Below are positions 54,540 to 64,000 of a DNA stretch of 64,000 bases, piece after piece. Under the pieces are notes generated by a model. The model made no database searches and was not told where the DNA came from. It saw only the letters and a list, made by a program, of their open reading frames with translations. The stretch lies in the NCBI GenBank assembly GCA_029582265.1, contig CM055826.1:36092127-36156126 (forward strand), given 5' to 3'. Within the stretch, counting starts at the first letter, position 1; every line of letters starts with the position of its first letter. Source of the stretch: Zoroaster sp. YZ-2022. Lineage: Eukaryota > Echinodermata > Asteroidea > Forcipulatida > Zoroasteridae. Both the position numbers and the translations under genes were made by a program.

Positions 54540-55200
54540 GATCCGCCTGATAATGAAATTGACTGAGTTAAGATCCGCCTGATAAGGAAATATAGGAGGC
54601 CCACTAAAACCAGTGAGAAATAGGTCATTAGCGCCAATAGGCCTCAATTGGGAAACCTTTGATAATTATTAAGGAGTATTAGAGAGTCAGAAGAAAGCAG
54701 ACCTATAAACTAACGTGGATGTAAATGACACATCTTCATACAACAGCATGCAGGTCCGCTACAGGGAAACGATTCCATGCCATGTTGAAAGTCTGCTCTG
54801 ATCGTGACGATATTGTCCCTTTAACAAGGGCCCGTTCCCCTATACCCTTACACCTACACCCCTATACCTTTACACCAACACCCTCCCAATTGAATGACCG
54901 TGATGAACCTTAGCCCTCCCCTATTGGATATGCCATAAATCAATGATCCCCGATTGAAACAAACCCGTAGCTGGTTGGCAAAGGTGGCTGGGGGTTATTC
55001 AAATGACACCCCTTAAATATTACAGCCTTTCTTATATCTCCCCCTCCTCCTGGGGAGGGTAGAAGATATAAGTAGGTGGTACTGGGATCAAGACTAGGTT
55101 TTGTCAACATTTTCAAAATTGTATTAATTAATTTGTTATACATTTTTTTTTAAACTCATTACAGAATTAATTCAGAAGCAAAGCTCTTAAATTCACGGCT
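54540..55200. other. Intergenic; short repeats
   Basis: GAGTTAAGATCCGCCTGATAA occurs twice (54533, 54573). A CCATGTTGAAAGTCTGCTCT segment with CCCTTTAAC (54780-54825) is related to a foldback at 57010-57235. A CACC/TACACC simple repeat lies near 54840-54890. Confidence 0.45.
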
Positions 55201-55376
55201 GTATGTCCACTCTACCATTGGCACCTACAAAGGGTCATCGATACAAGCCTCATGGGTTTCTAGATGACCCTCCGCTCATGAATTGCTACTTGTTCTTAAT
55301 AACGAACATTGTGAACATGTTGATGTATGAGTGGAAAATAAACCAACCAACCAACCAACCAACCAACCAACCAACC
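55200..55376 (+). repeat. Retroposon-like repeat with (CCAA)n tail
   Basis: ACCATTGGCACCTACAAAGG ... GTATGAGTGGAAAATAAACC followed by about ten CCAA units. It is the same family as 35568-35880. The A-rich/CCAA tail suggests retroposition. Confidence 0.7.
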
Positions 55377-55496
55377 TTCTTTCAAACAATCAGACTGATT
55401 GATCTGGAACTTCCATTGATTGGTTTCTGTAAATATTTGTTGATTAGGACTTATAATTAAAATTAACCAAATGTTTAAATTATACTTCAATAACAT

Positions 55497-55853
55497 TAAT
55501 AATAATAATAATAATGTGTGGATTTATATAGCGCACGTATCCACCAACTAAGTGGTGCTCAAGGCGCATTATATTATTATCCCTGCTCATAAGGCTCATA
55601 AGGCTCATAAATCATTCCTGAAACCATCTCAGCTCCCTGGGGAGTATACAGCTCAATTGCTGCCATTTCTAGCGCATATAGGGCAAACCAACTCTGCCTT
55701 TACAGGTACCCATTTAACCCCTGGGTGGAAGAGAAGCAATTATGATTAAGTGTCTTGCTCAAGGACACAAGTGTCACGGCCGGGATTCGAACCCACATTA
55801 TGTTGCTAACACCAGAACTTGAATCCGGTAAGCTAGACCGCTCGGCCACGACA
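55497..55853 (-). mobile_element. tRNA-derived SINE, minus orientation
   Basis: Minus-strand copy very similar to 15942-16294, including GTCGTGGCCGAGCGGTCTAG and the CTTGAGCACCACTTAGTTGG 3' segment. It has an (AAT)n tail at 55497, plus an extra AAGGCTCAT unit (duplicated at about 55590). Confidence 0.9.
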
Positions 55854-56157
55854 TTGGCGGTTCTAGCGTAGTAATTCAATAAGGTCGTGCACAGCGCCCC
55901 CAGCGGCGAATACTGTGTGAGCGCTTGCTGAGGCACGAGGCGGGGGTCAATGAATAACAAGTTTAATAGCAATGTTCCGATGAAAAAGAACATTTCCGGA
56001 AATTGCCATTTCAATAGCGAAAAAACACGGGTGAGATATCTTAAATTTGATTTGTAATTATTGTACATGTTTCCAAGGTTCACATATTACAGTGGTCCCC
56101 CAGTATGGTATGTTGTGGTTATGGTGATTAAATTACATTCGTGACCGGCCCTGATTG

Positions 56158-56226
56158 TGCCCGTGCCCCGGCCCCCGCCCCCGCCCCCGCCCCCGCCCCC
56201 GCCCCCGCCCCCACCCCCACCCCCTC
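56158..56226. repeat. CCCCCG hexamer repeat, G-quadruplex-prone
   Basis: CCCCCGCCCCCGCCCCCGCC extended over about 55 bp, ending in CCCCCACCCCCACCCCC. The G-rich minus strand has at least nine runs of five G. It is isolated in otherwise AT-rich DNA. Confidence 0.9.
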
Positions 56227-57561
56227 GAAAAATGTAAGGGTTTTGAAACATTAGGATTCACATCAATAAATGAATTAATGCTGAGAAAATATTTTAAATA
56301 ATTTCAAGTATTTTGTTATCCTAATTTATTTTAACAAGGTCAGAAATAGTGACTCAGACAGCTACAATGACTCTGAAATATCTTATGATGCAATCATCCT
56401 TAATCCAGTTCATCCATTTTGTAATGTGTTTTATTGAAAATTAAGAACAAAAAAGTCTCTGGTTTCTGGTCATCGGTCGGCTTCAAAATCGGTGCGATGA
56501 CGCTTTTTTTTCGGCTATTTTGGTTGGCTAAGAGAGGCCTCACAAATCGGGCAAACGTTCATACCCCTATGTGAAAAAGTTGTTTAAAGCACAGCATGGC
56601 AGAATTCCAATCAATCCAGCAATTGTGGCTGCAATTGGACATCGTTTCATAGCACACAAAAAAGGGGAAATTAAACGCCGACACGCGGGGTATGAGGTGA
56701 CACGCGGGGTATGAGGTGACGCGGACGGAGAGCAGAAACTAGACACTTTTATGTATACGTTTAAAACGACAGTAGCAAAAGTAAATCAATATATTTAAAA
56801 CAGACACATTAAACAATATATACTTAAGGCCACACAAACAAACAGCATTAAAATGTTGAGAACAAACCAACCAGCTCTTCTCAGAGCCACCACTTTTTCC
56901 AAAAAGAGATCATTACATGGTGTACCCGAAAGAACTCAAAACAAACGGTATTAATTAATACAATATTTCTCTTTATCAGTGAGAGCTACTGCGAGTGTTA
57001 ATTTAATAAATGTTAAAGGGACAGTATCATCACAATCAGAGAAGACTTTCATCAGGGCATGGAATTGATGTCCTAGTTTAAGATTAATACGATGACTAAA
57101 AATTACAGGCACAATGATGCAGCAACAATGGTAATATGACCTTATCACGTGGGTAATGTTTTCAGTCACTGAGTTAGTCTAAAACTAGCACTTCAATTCC
57201 ATGCCCTGTTGATCGTGACGATGTTGCCCCTTTAAAGAGGTAAACCATCGGTAATATAACCCAAAAGGAAACTGAGTGAATTATTATCTAAAAGCTTAAG
57301 TGGTTTTGAGATGGTATTGATATATGAATTTACTACATAAACAGTGCTATGATGTGTATTGTATGTTTGGGTTGAATTCTTCAAAAATTCCCAAATATTG
57401 TGGTCATAGCGCCCTCTAACAGTGATCCATGTGACGTCACATTGTTCTTATGACATCTGTGCCAAGTTTGATTGCCCACGGATGGAAATTAGGGAAAATA
57501 ATCATGGACAATACATAATATCTCCAAAATGTGAATAGCGCCCCTAAAGGTGAACTATATA
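56227..57561. other. Intergenic with repeat fragments
   Basis: Contains the 56570-56740 copy of the 54305 repeat. GACACGCGGGGTATGAGGT is tandemly duplicated (56679, 56699), and 56885-56937 is half of the 22549 MITE. A foldback near 57010-57235 has GGGCATGGAATTGA paired with TCAATTCCATGCCC. Confidence 0.5.
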
Positions 57562-58755
57562 CAATGGCGGATCCAGGGGGGGGCCAACGGGGGCCATGGC
57601 CCCCCCCAAAAACCGAAGCTGTACGCCCCCCCCCCAAAAAAAAAAGAAAAAAAAAAAGGGGGAAAAAGAGAGACAAAACAAAACCCCACAACTTTACGCC
57701 CCCTCCTTGTGCAGCTAAGTCTTGCTTATACGTTCAGCTTTTGTTAAAGTATGCAAATTACAACACACTGATTGGCTACATGAATGTGTTCATAACCTAC
57801 TCACGATCCAACATTGCCACAAAATTTGCAATGGTAGTTTGTGCAGTTAAGCCAAGCTGCATTAGACGAGGCGTACACGGTGATTGTATGCATGGCTTAT
57901 GCACACGCGACTGGTTGTGTGGGGTTTCCTGGATATTAGGTGAGCCATGCAACGTCCGCAATGTAGGCCTACGTTTAGACTTGGCGCGAACATCGCGTGC
58001 ATAAAACGCATTTCAATCTTGTGAGTACGAGCAGGAGCAGTGACTTGAAAGATTCGTCTTCCATCGTCATATGAGCAGTAAGTATCAACGTAAAATACAG
58101 TGGGCTGTTTTGCAGCACTGTAGATTACACAATAATGTATGTACATACCATAACACTCTGGGGACTCCATGCGGGCACCAGCCTAACCCAGATGAGTGGC
58201 CATATCTTAAAACATGTCAATGATTGTTTTTCTGAAAATCTACCCTTTTGTAGAAAGGATCAATTTTGATCAATAATAACTGCCGTTAATTCCAGAGTTC
58301 TGTGTCATCAATGGATTATTTCAGGCGGCTTTATTTAAACATTAATTTGCATTATTAACTTTTACAACTTGAACACGATTAGCAGCGTAAGTTTGTCATA
58401 ATCATACAACGCCACACCCCAGTGGAGCCGGCTAGCTCCTGTGCACGTAGGGCTCATATACAGTGGAAAAAGCTAATCTATTTATGAATAATATTTGTCC
58501 GCTCAGAGCAACCAGAAGCTAAGCATTTCCGGAAACCCTGCATTAGTCAAGTGGTTAGACCGCAGGACCTAGCCTACAATCACAAGGTTGCGGGTTCAAA
58601 TCCAAAGCTTATCACTGAAATTTCATACTAAATCAAGTATTGTCGTCTAGACCCACAAAACAAACAAACCCCACCAGAAACGTTTTGCGCTCGCAAATAC
58701 GCCCCTCCACTGAGCATTTGGCCCCCCCTAAACTTTGGGCCTAGATCCGCCGTTG
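57562..58755. mobile_element. hAT-type transposon, non-autonomous, 8-bp target duplication
   Basis: The ends CAATGGCGGATCCAGG and CCTAGATCCGCCGTTG are inverted repeats with two mismatches, and ACTATATA stands immediately outside both (57554-57561, 58756-58763). An 8-bp duplication with CA..TG ends is the hAT signature. G-rich and C-rich subterminal tracts adjoin the ends. No transposase frame was found in its 1.2 kb; open frames at 57531-58004 and 57862-58170 look spurious. Confidence 0.85.
58545..58640 (+). mobile_element. tRNA-like SINE head nested in the hAT element
   Basis: GTCAAGTGGTTAGACCGCAG (A-box-like) and GGTTGCGGGTTCAAATCC (B-box-like) are spaced as in a tRNA. No complete cloverleaf or 3' end was seen, so this is a SINE fragment rather than a tRNA gene. 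Confidence 0.5.
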
Positions 58756-59542
58756 ACTATATATGGAGGTTTGTGTGACCTTATCCGATAGATCTTGTGG
58801 AACTGACCTCAAGAATAGTTCATTAAAACCAAAATGTTTAGCCATTTCATTTTATCTTTTCTTCCTTTTTGTTTGGTTTGTTAACATTTTATTGCCCAAT
58901 ATATAAATAACATAAATAGTAATATGGACGTGATTATGTCTGCCTTGAGTGTACTTTTGGACAAAATAAAATAAGTCAAAATCTACAAAATCATGTTTTT
59001 TGTTTTGCACGAAATGATCTAAAATAATGGTAATAACGCCCTCTGGCTGTGATCGAAGTGGTCATATTTGAAATCACATTATATTTTGTTTACTAAACAC
59101 TATAATGTGCAAGGTTTGATGCACTGATCTCCATTATACTATTCTCGTGCACAGCTTTCAGCCTTTCAACGAGTAATAAGCTAGAGCTAAACCTGAACCA
59201 AATATATTCTAGTTGGCAATCGTGATGTAACCTCGCATGAAGATATTTGTGATTTCCCTTCAGGGCCACCATAAGAAACATAAACAAGACGTGTAAGGTT
59301 CTGTCAGAACCACTATCTACCTTAGCGCTAGTTGAGATTTAAACCACGTGGTGTTATCGCAAACGGATTTGTATTCTGATGGCCGAGTTGTCAGAATGTG
59401 GGTTCGAATCCCAACCGCGACCATGGTGACACTTTAGCGTATAATTGCTTCTCTCCACCCAGGAATAAATGGGTACCTGTGAGGGTAGAGTTGGTTGTTT
59501 GATTAGCTCTCTATGCGCAAAAATGGCAGCAATTGAGCTGTA

Positions 59543-59940
59543 CAGTGTGTCTCAAAAAAATGCAAACAAAATTTAACGGAATGCCAGACGTAGAATGAGT
59601 AACCAACATAGATAATATAGGTATGGTTTGAAAGATACACCTTTCCACTTTAAAATGAGACATCAAACGTCCAAATCTGATAATTTTTGACTATTTTTTT
59701 GCAATTAGGCTACCTTTGTCCCAATGCCTAAAATTGAAAACTAGGTCCCATCGTCAATTTGACCTCTCTTGGGAAAAGTACTCATAACTCTGTCAAAAAT
59801 TATCAGATTTGGACGTTTGATGTCTCATTTTAAAGTGGAAAGGTGTATCTTTCAAACCATACCTATATTATCTATGTTGGTTACTCATTCTACGTCTGGC
59901 ATTCCGTTAAATTTTGTTTGCATTTTTTTTTGAGACACTG
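59543..59940. mobile_element. Foldback MITE inserted in SINE at TA
   Basis: 398 bp with inverted arms of about 145 bp each (59543-59690 against 59790-59940). The ends are CAGTGTGTCTCAAAA and TTTTGAGACACTG, and TA is duplicated outside. It interrupts the SINE exactly between GAGCTGTA and TACTCCCC. The TA target and CAGTG ends fit a Tc1/mariner-type MITE. Confidence 0.88.
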
Positions 59941-60060
59941 TATACTCCCCAGGGAGCCGAGATGGTTTCAGGAATGATTTATGAGCCTGATGAGCAGGGG
60001 TAATAATATAATGCGCCTTGAGCACCAGTTTGGTGGATACGTGCGCTATATAAGTCCATA

Positions 60061-61349
60061 TGTGACCCCGCACGGCGAAACCCGCAAAAAGTCGCTGAAC
60101 CCCAATCCAAGATACAGCCAATTTTCGACCAATGGGGTATTATACCACCCTCTTGGGGTTTTTACTGATTATAAACTCCTCAAAAAAAGTTCGGAAACTC
60201 AAGTTTGACTGACGATTTCTCTCTTGTTACCAACTCATTTTCTTTGCATTTGGTATCATTGGAAAGCCCTGCTATTCCTCTTTACAATGATGTGCCATTT
60301 GTTATGATTACGCAATTGGGGGATGTGCAGCACAGCTGAATATAGGGGTGGGTGTAAAGTGAAATGTTGCAAAATGCATTGCTATTGTCAAAAGTGTATT
60401 GACTCTTGCTGTTAGGAGTTGTTTGGAAGATGGATGTGTCTTGAATGATTGTCTGCTTACTAACCAATATTTAAAGGTTGTAGGCCATTAATGTGCGGGA
60501 AAAGTTCAGAAATCCACATGGCCTGTCACAATAAATTGCCTCCGGGATAGCAACTCTGTTAATGTGGTTGAGTTTCAAACAGAGTAAAAGAATTTGTCAT
60601 TTTCTGCACTCAAACACCCAGTAATTCTCCAACAACAAATCTCTCTCACAGTACAATGAAACTCTCTATCACTAACAAAAGAAAAAACAAGACGTAAGTA
60701 AAGTCTTTTTCTGGTTTAATCATTGAACAGCTTCCTTCATTGAACAAACAATGTTAAGTCAAGAGCCTCAAACAACTAACAGCAACAGTCAATACACTTG
60801 ACAATAGCAATGCATTTTGCAACATTTCACTTTACACCCACCCCCATATTCAGCTGTGCTGCACATCCCCCCAATTGCGTAATCATAACAAATGGCACAT
60901 AATTGTAAAGAGGAATAACGGGGCTTTCCAATGATATCAAATGCAAGGAAAATGAGTTGGGAACAAGAGAGAAATCGTCAGTCAAACTTGAGTTTCCGAA
61001 CTTTGAGGAGTTTAGTTCCCGGATGTTTATTTCACAATTTCCTGCAAACAAAATTACTGAAATCGATTTAGAAGTGTGTTTAAAAGCGAAATTCCGAGCA
61101 CCATTTTGCGGTTGTTTTTTTTGCATTTTGCGGTGCGTTTTTTTTCAAAAACTATCTTTAAATGTGTTTTTCTCGAAATCGTAATTTCATTGTTTTTCGA
61201 CTTTCAAAGTCCATAACTTTTCAACAGAATGCATGATGGATATAATTTTTTCACCATTGAAAAGCTAAAGAGTTGCCCTTTCATATGATACCAATAACTC
61301 ATTTTTTATTTCTGGGACGTTTTTGTGGGTTTTGTCATGCTGGGTCACA
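60061..61349. mobile_element. DNA element in SINE tail, TGTGACCC termini, itself interrupted
   Basis: TGTGACCCCGCACGGCGAAA at the left and GTTTTGTCATGCTGGGTCACA at the right are diverged inverted ends. The outer arms are short (60061-60173 and 61013-61349) because the 839-bp element at 60174 sits between them. Confidence 0.65.
60174..61012. mobile_element. Long-armed foldback inside the 60061 element
   Basis: Arms of about 260 bp (60174-60435 against 60750-61012) are about 90% complementary. The ends are AACTCCTC and GAGGAGTT with TA outside. Long near-identical arms with no coding core indicate a foldback MITE and suggest fairly recent insertion. Confidence 0.8.
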
Positions 61350-61359
61350 TTATTATTAT

Positions 61360-61900
61360 GTGCATGGTATTTGAGTACATGTTATCAGTTCATTAAATAG
61401 TTACCATAGTAACGTGATCAGTGCTACCTTCGGTGGTCTTCAGTAGGTAGATGTGGGGGTTGTACAAAACCTATAATTTCAAAATAATATAATGTTTGCA
61501 TGGTATTTCATCACATTTACTCTGACGGGTCAATGTTTCTAAATGGGGTGGGTGACCTTTAACTTGAAAAACATTTCTCTAAGGTATTTGACCTTTGAGG
61601 TTTATTCTTCCGTGACGTGTTAGATGATGTCATCTCCCAAGATCAACGGTTAATTAAACTAAGCACATGTAGTTTATTATTTAAAAATAATGTTTCTTTC
61701 ATCGTATCTGCCAAAATTGCGTTTGATTGATCCTATTTCCTGCACTTACAGCCTCACCAAAATCTTTGAAACATTGTTTCCCGTACTGAATAACTTCATA
61801 AATACATTCCACGTGAAAGGCTGCGTAACAGACTTAAACCGAAGCATGAAAGTAAAATTGGACGGCCGACTGTTCTCTCACCCGAGGAAGAAGGTGTTCT
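61360..61900. other. Intergenic, no gene seen
   Basis: No coding signal accepted. A + strand frame at 61690-61902 overlaps the decayed minus-strand locus and has no recognisable domain. Confidence 0.4.
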
Positions 61901-61909
61901 AGTTGGAAC

Positions 61910-62400
61910 ATTGGGGAGGTTGCAAAATGGTGTTATCCCATGACACAGGATGATGTAAAGATTCTCATCAAGTTCTAACCGTGACAGTGTGGGAAGACAT
62001 AAGCGATTCAAGAACAATGTTCCAGGGAGTGACTTTGTGCGTTCATTTGTACAGAGGAACAGCATGAGTTTTCCCCTGTCACCGTATGGCGGAGGATCAA
62101 CCCAAACGAGATGTTCACCTTTGCTTGACAGCCAAGTTGGTGGAACATAATTGGTAGTACCTCTTCCTCACTAACAGCAGGTTCAATGTTTCCCAATTCG
62201 ACCAATCGGAAGTTGTAGATGTCTTGGATAGGTCTACCAGTGATATGATGAGTCCTAATGGACGGCCTGTGCTCACGAATAATTTCGAAGAGCCCGTCCC
62301 CGATATCTACACCATCCTCCGGATTGGGGAATACCACAGGGTCTTGCAGGTTGATTCTATGTGGAAGAACGGGTGGATCGTCAGCTGGGGGTCGATTGGG
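61910..62400 (-). pseudogene. Fragment of an uncharacterised conserved domain, frame broken
   Basis: The minus strand reads INLQDPVVFPNPEDGVDIGD, GLFEIIREHRPSIRTHHITG, RPIQDIYNFRLVELGN and VNISFGLILRHTVTGE. From memory, similar (I/W)RTH-x-GR-(L/V)QD-(I/T)YNFRL ... (L/I)SFGFILR blocks occur in multicopy uncharacterised proteins of cnidarians and other marine invertebrates. I could not check this. The frame is lost after TGE (the sense continues in another frame), and upstream stops separate it from the zinc fingers. Confidence 0.45.
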
Positions 62401-62420
62401 ATGTTGACTTCATCAGCTGG

Positions 62421-62525
62421 GGGTCGTCCACGGTGGGTCGTCCACGGGGGTTCATTGGGTGGGTCGTCCACGGGAGTTCATTGGGTGGGTCGTCCACGGG
62501 AGTTCATTGGGTGGGTCGTCCACAG
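62421..62525. repeat. 26-bp tandem repeat between zinc-finger and second domain
   Basis: About 3.5 copies of GGGTCGTCCACGGGAGTTCA TTGGGT. The unit is not divisible by three, so each copy shifts the reading frame. Its expansion is a plausible cause of the broken frame here. Confidence 0.85.
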
Positions 62526-62569
62526 GTGCGTCGTTTCGTTGTGCTGGCCGCTGTTTCGGGTGTTTAATC

Positions 62570-62640
62570 TTCATGTGACGCCTTAAGTTGTCACAACGGG
62601 TAAAAGTCTTTGAGGATATTGGGCACTTGAGGGGTGTGGC
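62570..62640 (-). pseudogene. Degenerate third C2H2 finger
   Basis: Reads CPISSKTFTRCDNLRRHMKI KH. It has the F-(x5)-L-x2-H spacing of a C2H2 finger, but the second zinc-binding Cys is Ser (TCC). It lies beyond the TAA at 62643-62641. Confidence 0.6.
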
Positions 62641-63258
62641 TTAGCGGCTTGTTGAAGGTGGGGTGTGAGGTGGATGGCTGTTCATCAATCTCTGGGCGTC
62701 GTGTGATGGTGGTGGATTGGCTGGTCTTGCGTGGACTTTCAAATGTCGCTTCAAGATGTCCCGGCGATTGAAAGATTTTTCACATTGTCGACACTTTAAC
62801 GCGGCCGCTGGGTTGGACTGAAAACCGTCAGCATGTCGTTTCTTGTGGATTTTCAAGTTGTCCTTTCTTGTAAAAGTCTTGAAACACTTGTTAGATCACA
62901 ATCAGTCAAAGTAAGTTTTGTAAGAACAACACCAGACCCTTCAACGTAAAAAAAGTTCAAAGGATATTTTACGAGTGATTGTTTCAATAACAAACGACTA
63001 TATTACAACACTAATGAAAGTACACATTTCAAAATAATAAATTCATAACAATTGTCAATAGATTGAAACGTTTCTTACCTCATTTCCATTCCAACCTTGA
63101 AGATGAGGGGATGTCTCGGGGATGAAAATAGGATCAGAGTCCGCGGATGTACCCTCCGTTGCACCATCCACCTGGATGATTTGAAGAAGTTGTCTCGGTG
63201 TCGGGTCTGACGAGCCAAAGATTGAAGAGCTGCCATGAGCGTCGTGATGAGTAGACAT
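62641..63258 (-). CDS. C2H2 zinc-finger protein, two exons, probably decayed
   Basis: Exon 1 (63258-63079) encodes MSTHHDAHGSSSIFGSSDPT and a 60-residue acidic/Ser-rich leader ending GNE|GTAAGA. Exon 2 (62886-62641) begins after CTAACAAG, in phase, with CFKTFTRKDNLKIHKKRH. A complete finger CRQCEKSFNRRDILKRHLKVH follows, then a Pro-rich end and TAA, for 141 residues in all. The first finger lacks its first Cys unless an unseen exon intervenes. Such fingers normally bind DNA in the nucleus. With a mutated third finger and broken downstream domain, I infer a dying or mobile-element-borne gene. Confidence 0.5.
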
Positions 63259-63774
63259 GTCAAACGTGAGCCAGAATAACTGGTAGCAAATCCGCTTTAC
63301 TTTACAGGAGAAGAATATTAACAAAAAACAAAAACAAAGAAAACAATGTGGAAGATCTTGACGAGTAGGAGACAGGAATCTAAACAAGCACAGACTATCT
63401 TGACCAGCGGAAGACAGGAGTCTAAAAAAATTAAAATAAAAAAGCGCAGACTAGTTAACAATCATTCAATTGTTACGTACGTAACGACTTGTCCAGATTT
63501 GAACATGACGTCACACAGCTCAGACAACTTTATTCATCACGATGTCAACACGTCTTAGCTCGCCCTTACCTGCCCGATGACGAAACACTAATACGTGACA
63601 TCCAAGACCCAGTTCACGCAAACACTCATCATACACCAAACTTTATATTATCGGTTAGTTCTTAATTAAACTATAATCATAAATGATTAATAACTAATTA
63701 TATACATGTTTTTTCACGGCAGCAGCTCGCACTGTTGCGTGATAATCCATTCTGTCACTTGGTGACTGTCAAAT
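63259..63774. promoter_or_regulatory. Possible divergent promoter region
   Basis: About 500 bp separates the minus-strand zinc-finger start from a candidate + strand exon at 63775. It contains GACGTCA (about 63508, CRE-like), the palindrome TTACGTACGTAA (about 63472), and a 28-bp imperfect duplication with TAGGAGACAGGAATCTAAA-type sequence (63366, 63406). Confidence 0.25.
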
Positions 63775-63850
63775 ATGGCTGTCACCGATCGTTCCTTAGA
63801 AACTGTCGTCAGCAATAACGGCTTCCTCCAGTTTTGTTACTTTCACGATA
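63775..63850 (+). CDS. Candidate first coding exon of an unidentified gene
   Basis: ATG in good context (AATATGG) opens MAVTDRSLETVVSNNGFLQF CYFHD and meets a donor-like GATAA|GTAAAC about 75 nt later. If spliced there, the frame could continue beyond the window. Unspliced, it ends at 26 codons. The protein is not recognised. Confidence 0.25.
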
Positions 63851-64000
63851 AGTAAACCACTTGTTTTAACTTGAAATTACATGTACAATGTATTTTATAA
63901 TAAACGTGGTTACCACTTATCCTTTGTGTTTGCATTTCTATTCATCGTACGTTCATCTGTACAGACCTGTCCGTTAGCGATCACTCAGCCGTACTGTGCG

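Larger units (their letters stand above)
59345..61359 (+). mobile_element. tRNA-derived SINE split by two inserted elements
   Basis: SINE pieces lie at 59345-59542, 59941-60060 and 61350-61359. They reassemble in the usual order: head-core (GGGTTCGAATCCC, CTTCTCTCCACCCAGG), then TATACTCCCCAGGGAGC to GTGCGCTATATAAGTCCA, then the TTATTATTA tail. The interruptions are the elements at 59543-59940 and 60061-61349. Confidence 0.8.

Noticed and set aside
57531..58004. 157-codon + strand ORF rich in Pro/Lys
   Set aside because: Runs through the C- and A-homopolymer end of the hAT-like element; no domain seen.
60827..61126. 99-codon minus-strand ORF
   Set aside because: Lies across the arm of a foldback MITE; the same sequence is present inverted at 60174-60435.

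Overview
This is a eukaryotic nuclear window. It is AT-rich, has split genes with GT-AG introns, and is packed with transposon remnants and satellites. The proteins are animal-type. tRNA-derived SINEs ending in (TTA)n, very frequent TACATGTA palindromes and many MITEs suggest a marine invertebrate, perhaps an echinoderm or other non-vertebrate deuterostome. That placement is an inference, since no species marker was seen.

Two genes could be rebuilt exon by exon with consistent splice phases. (1) PI4KB, phosphatidylinositol 4-kinase beta, lies on the + strand at 17549-37945. It has 14 coding exons and encodes about 895 residues, including the lipid-kinase-unique helical region, a conserved protein kinase D/14-3-3 phosphosite and the full kinase core. 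(2) An hnRNP A/B/D-type RNA-binding protein lies on the - strand at 53509-47978. It has 7 coding exons and encodes 320 residues, with two RRMs and a Gly/Tyr/Arg-rich tail ending in a PY motif; an intron follows the stop codon. The two genes converge on about 10 kb of repeat-rich sequence (37.9-48.0 kb), which may hold one further minus-strand exon (43775-43935). Near the right edge a decayed minus-strand C2H2 zinc-finger locus (61.9-63.3 kb) has fragments of a second conserved domain beside it, and a possible first exon of a + strand gene lies at 63775.

Everything else is repeat biology. Region 1-17.5 kb has no convincing gene. Its first 5.1 kb holds a cluster of about 14 copies of an unexplained 14-mer (GGTAACGGAGTGAC / GGTAACGGAATTAC), including a perfect hairpin. 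It also carries hAT-like and Tc1/mariner-like elements and a series of TTAA-flanked, piggyBac-like MITEs. The PI4KB introns carry several large tandem arrays: a 54-bp unit filling intron 5, a 32-bp unit in intron 8, and a 44-bp unit of about 3.7 kb in intron 9. The hnRNP introns share repeat families with PI4KB introns, and the 5' splice site of hnRNP intron 2 appears to be built from the terminal repeat of a MITE. At 57.5-61.4 kb there is a hAT-like element with a clean 8-bp target duplication, and a SINE carrying two inserted DNA elements, one of which is itself interrupted by a third.

All assignments rest on reading the sequence and on recalled family features. No database search was possible.
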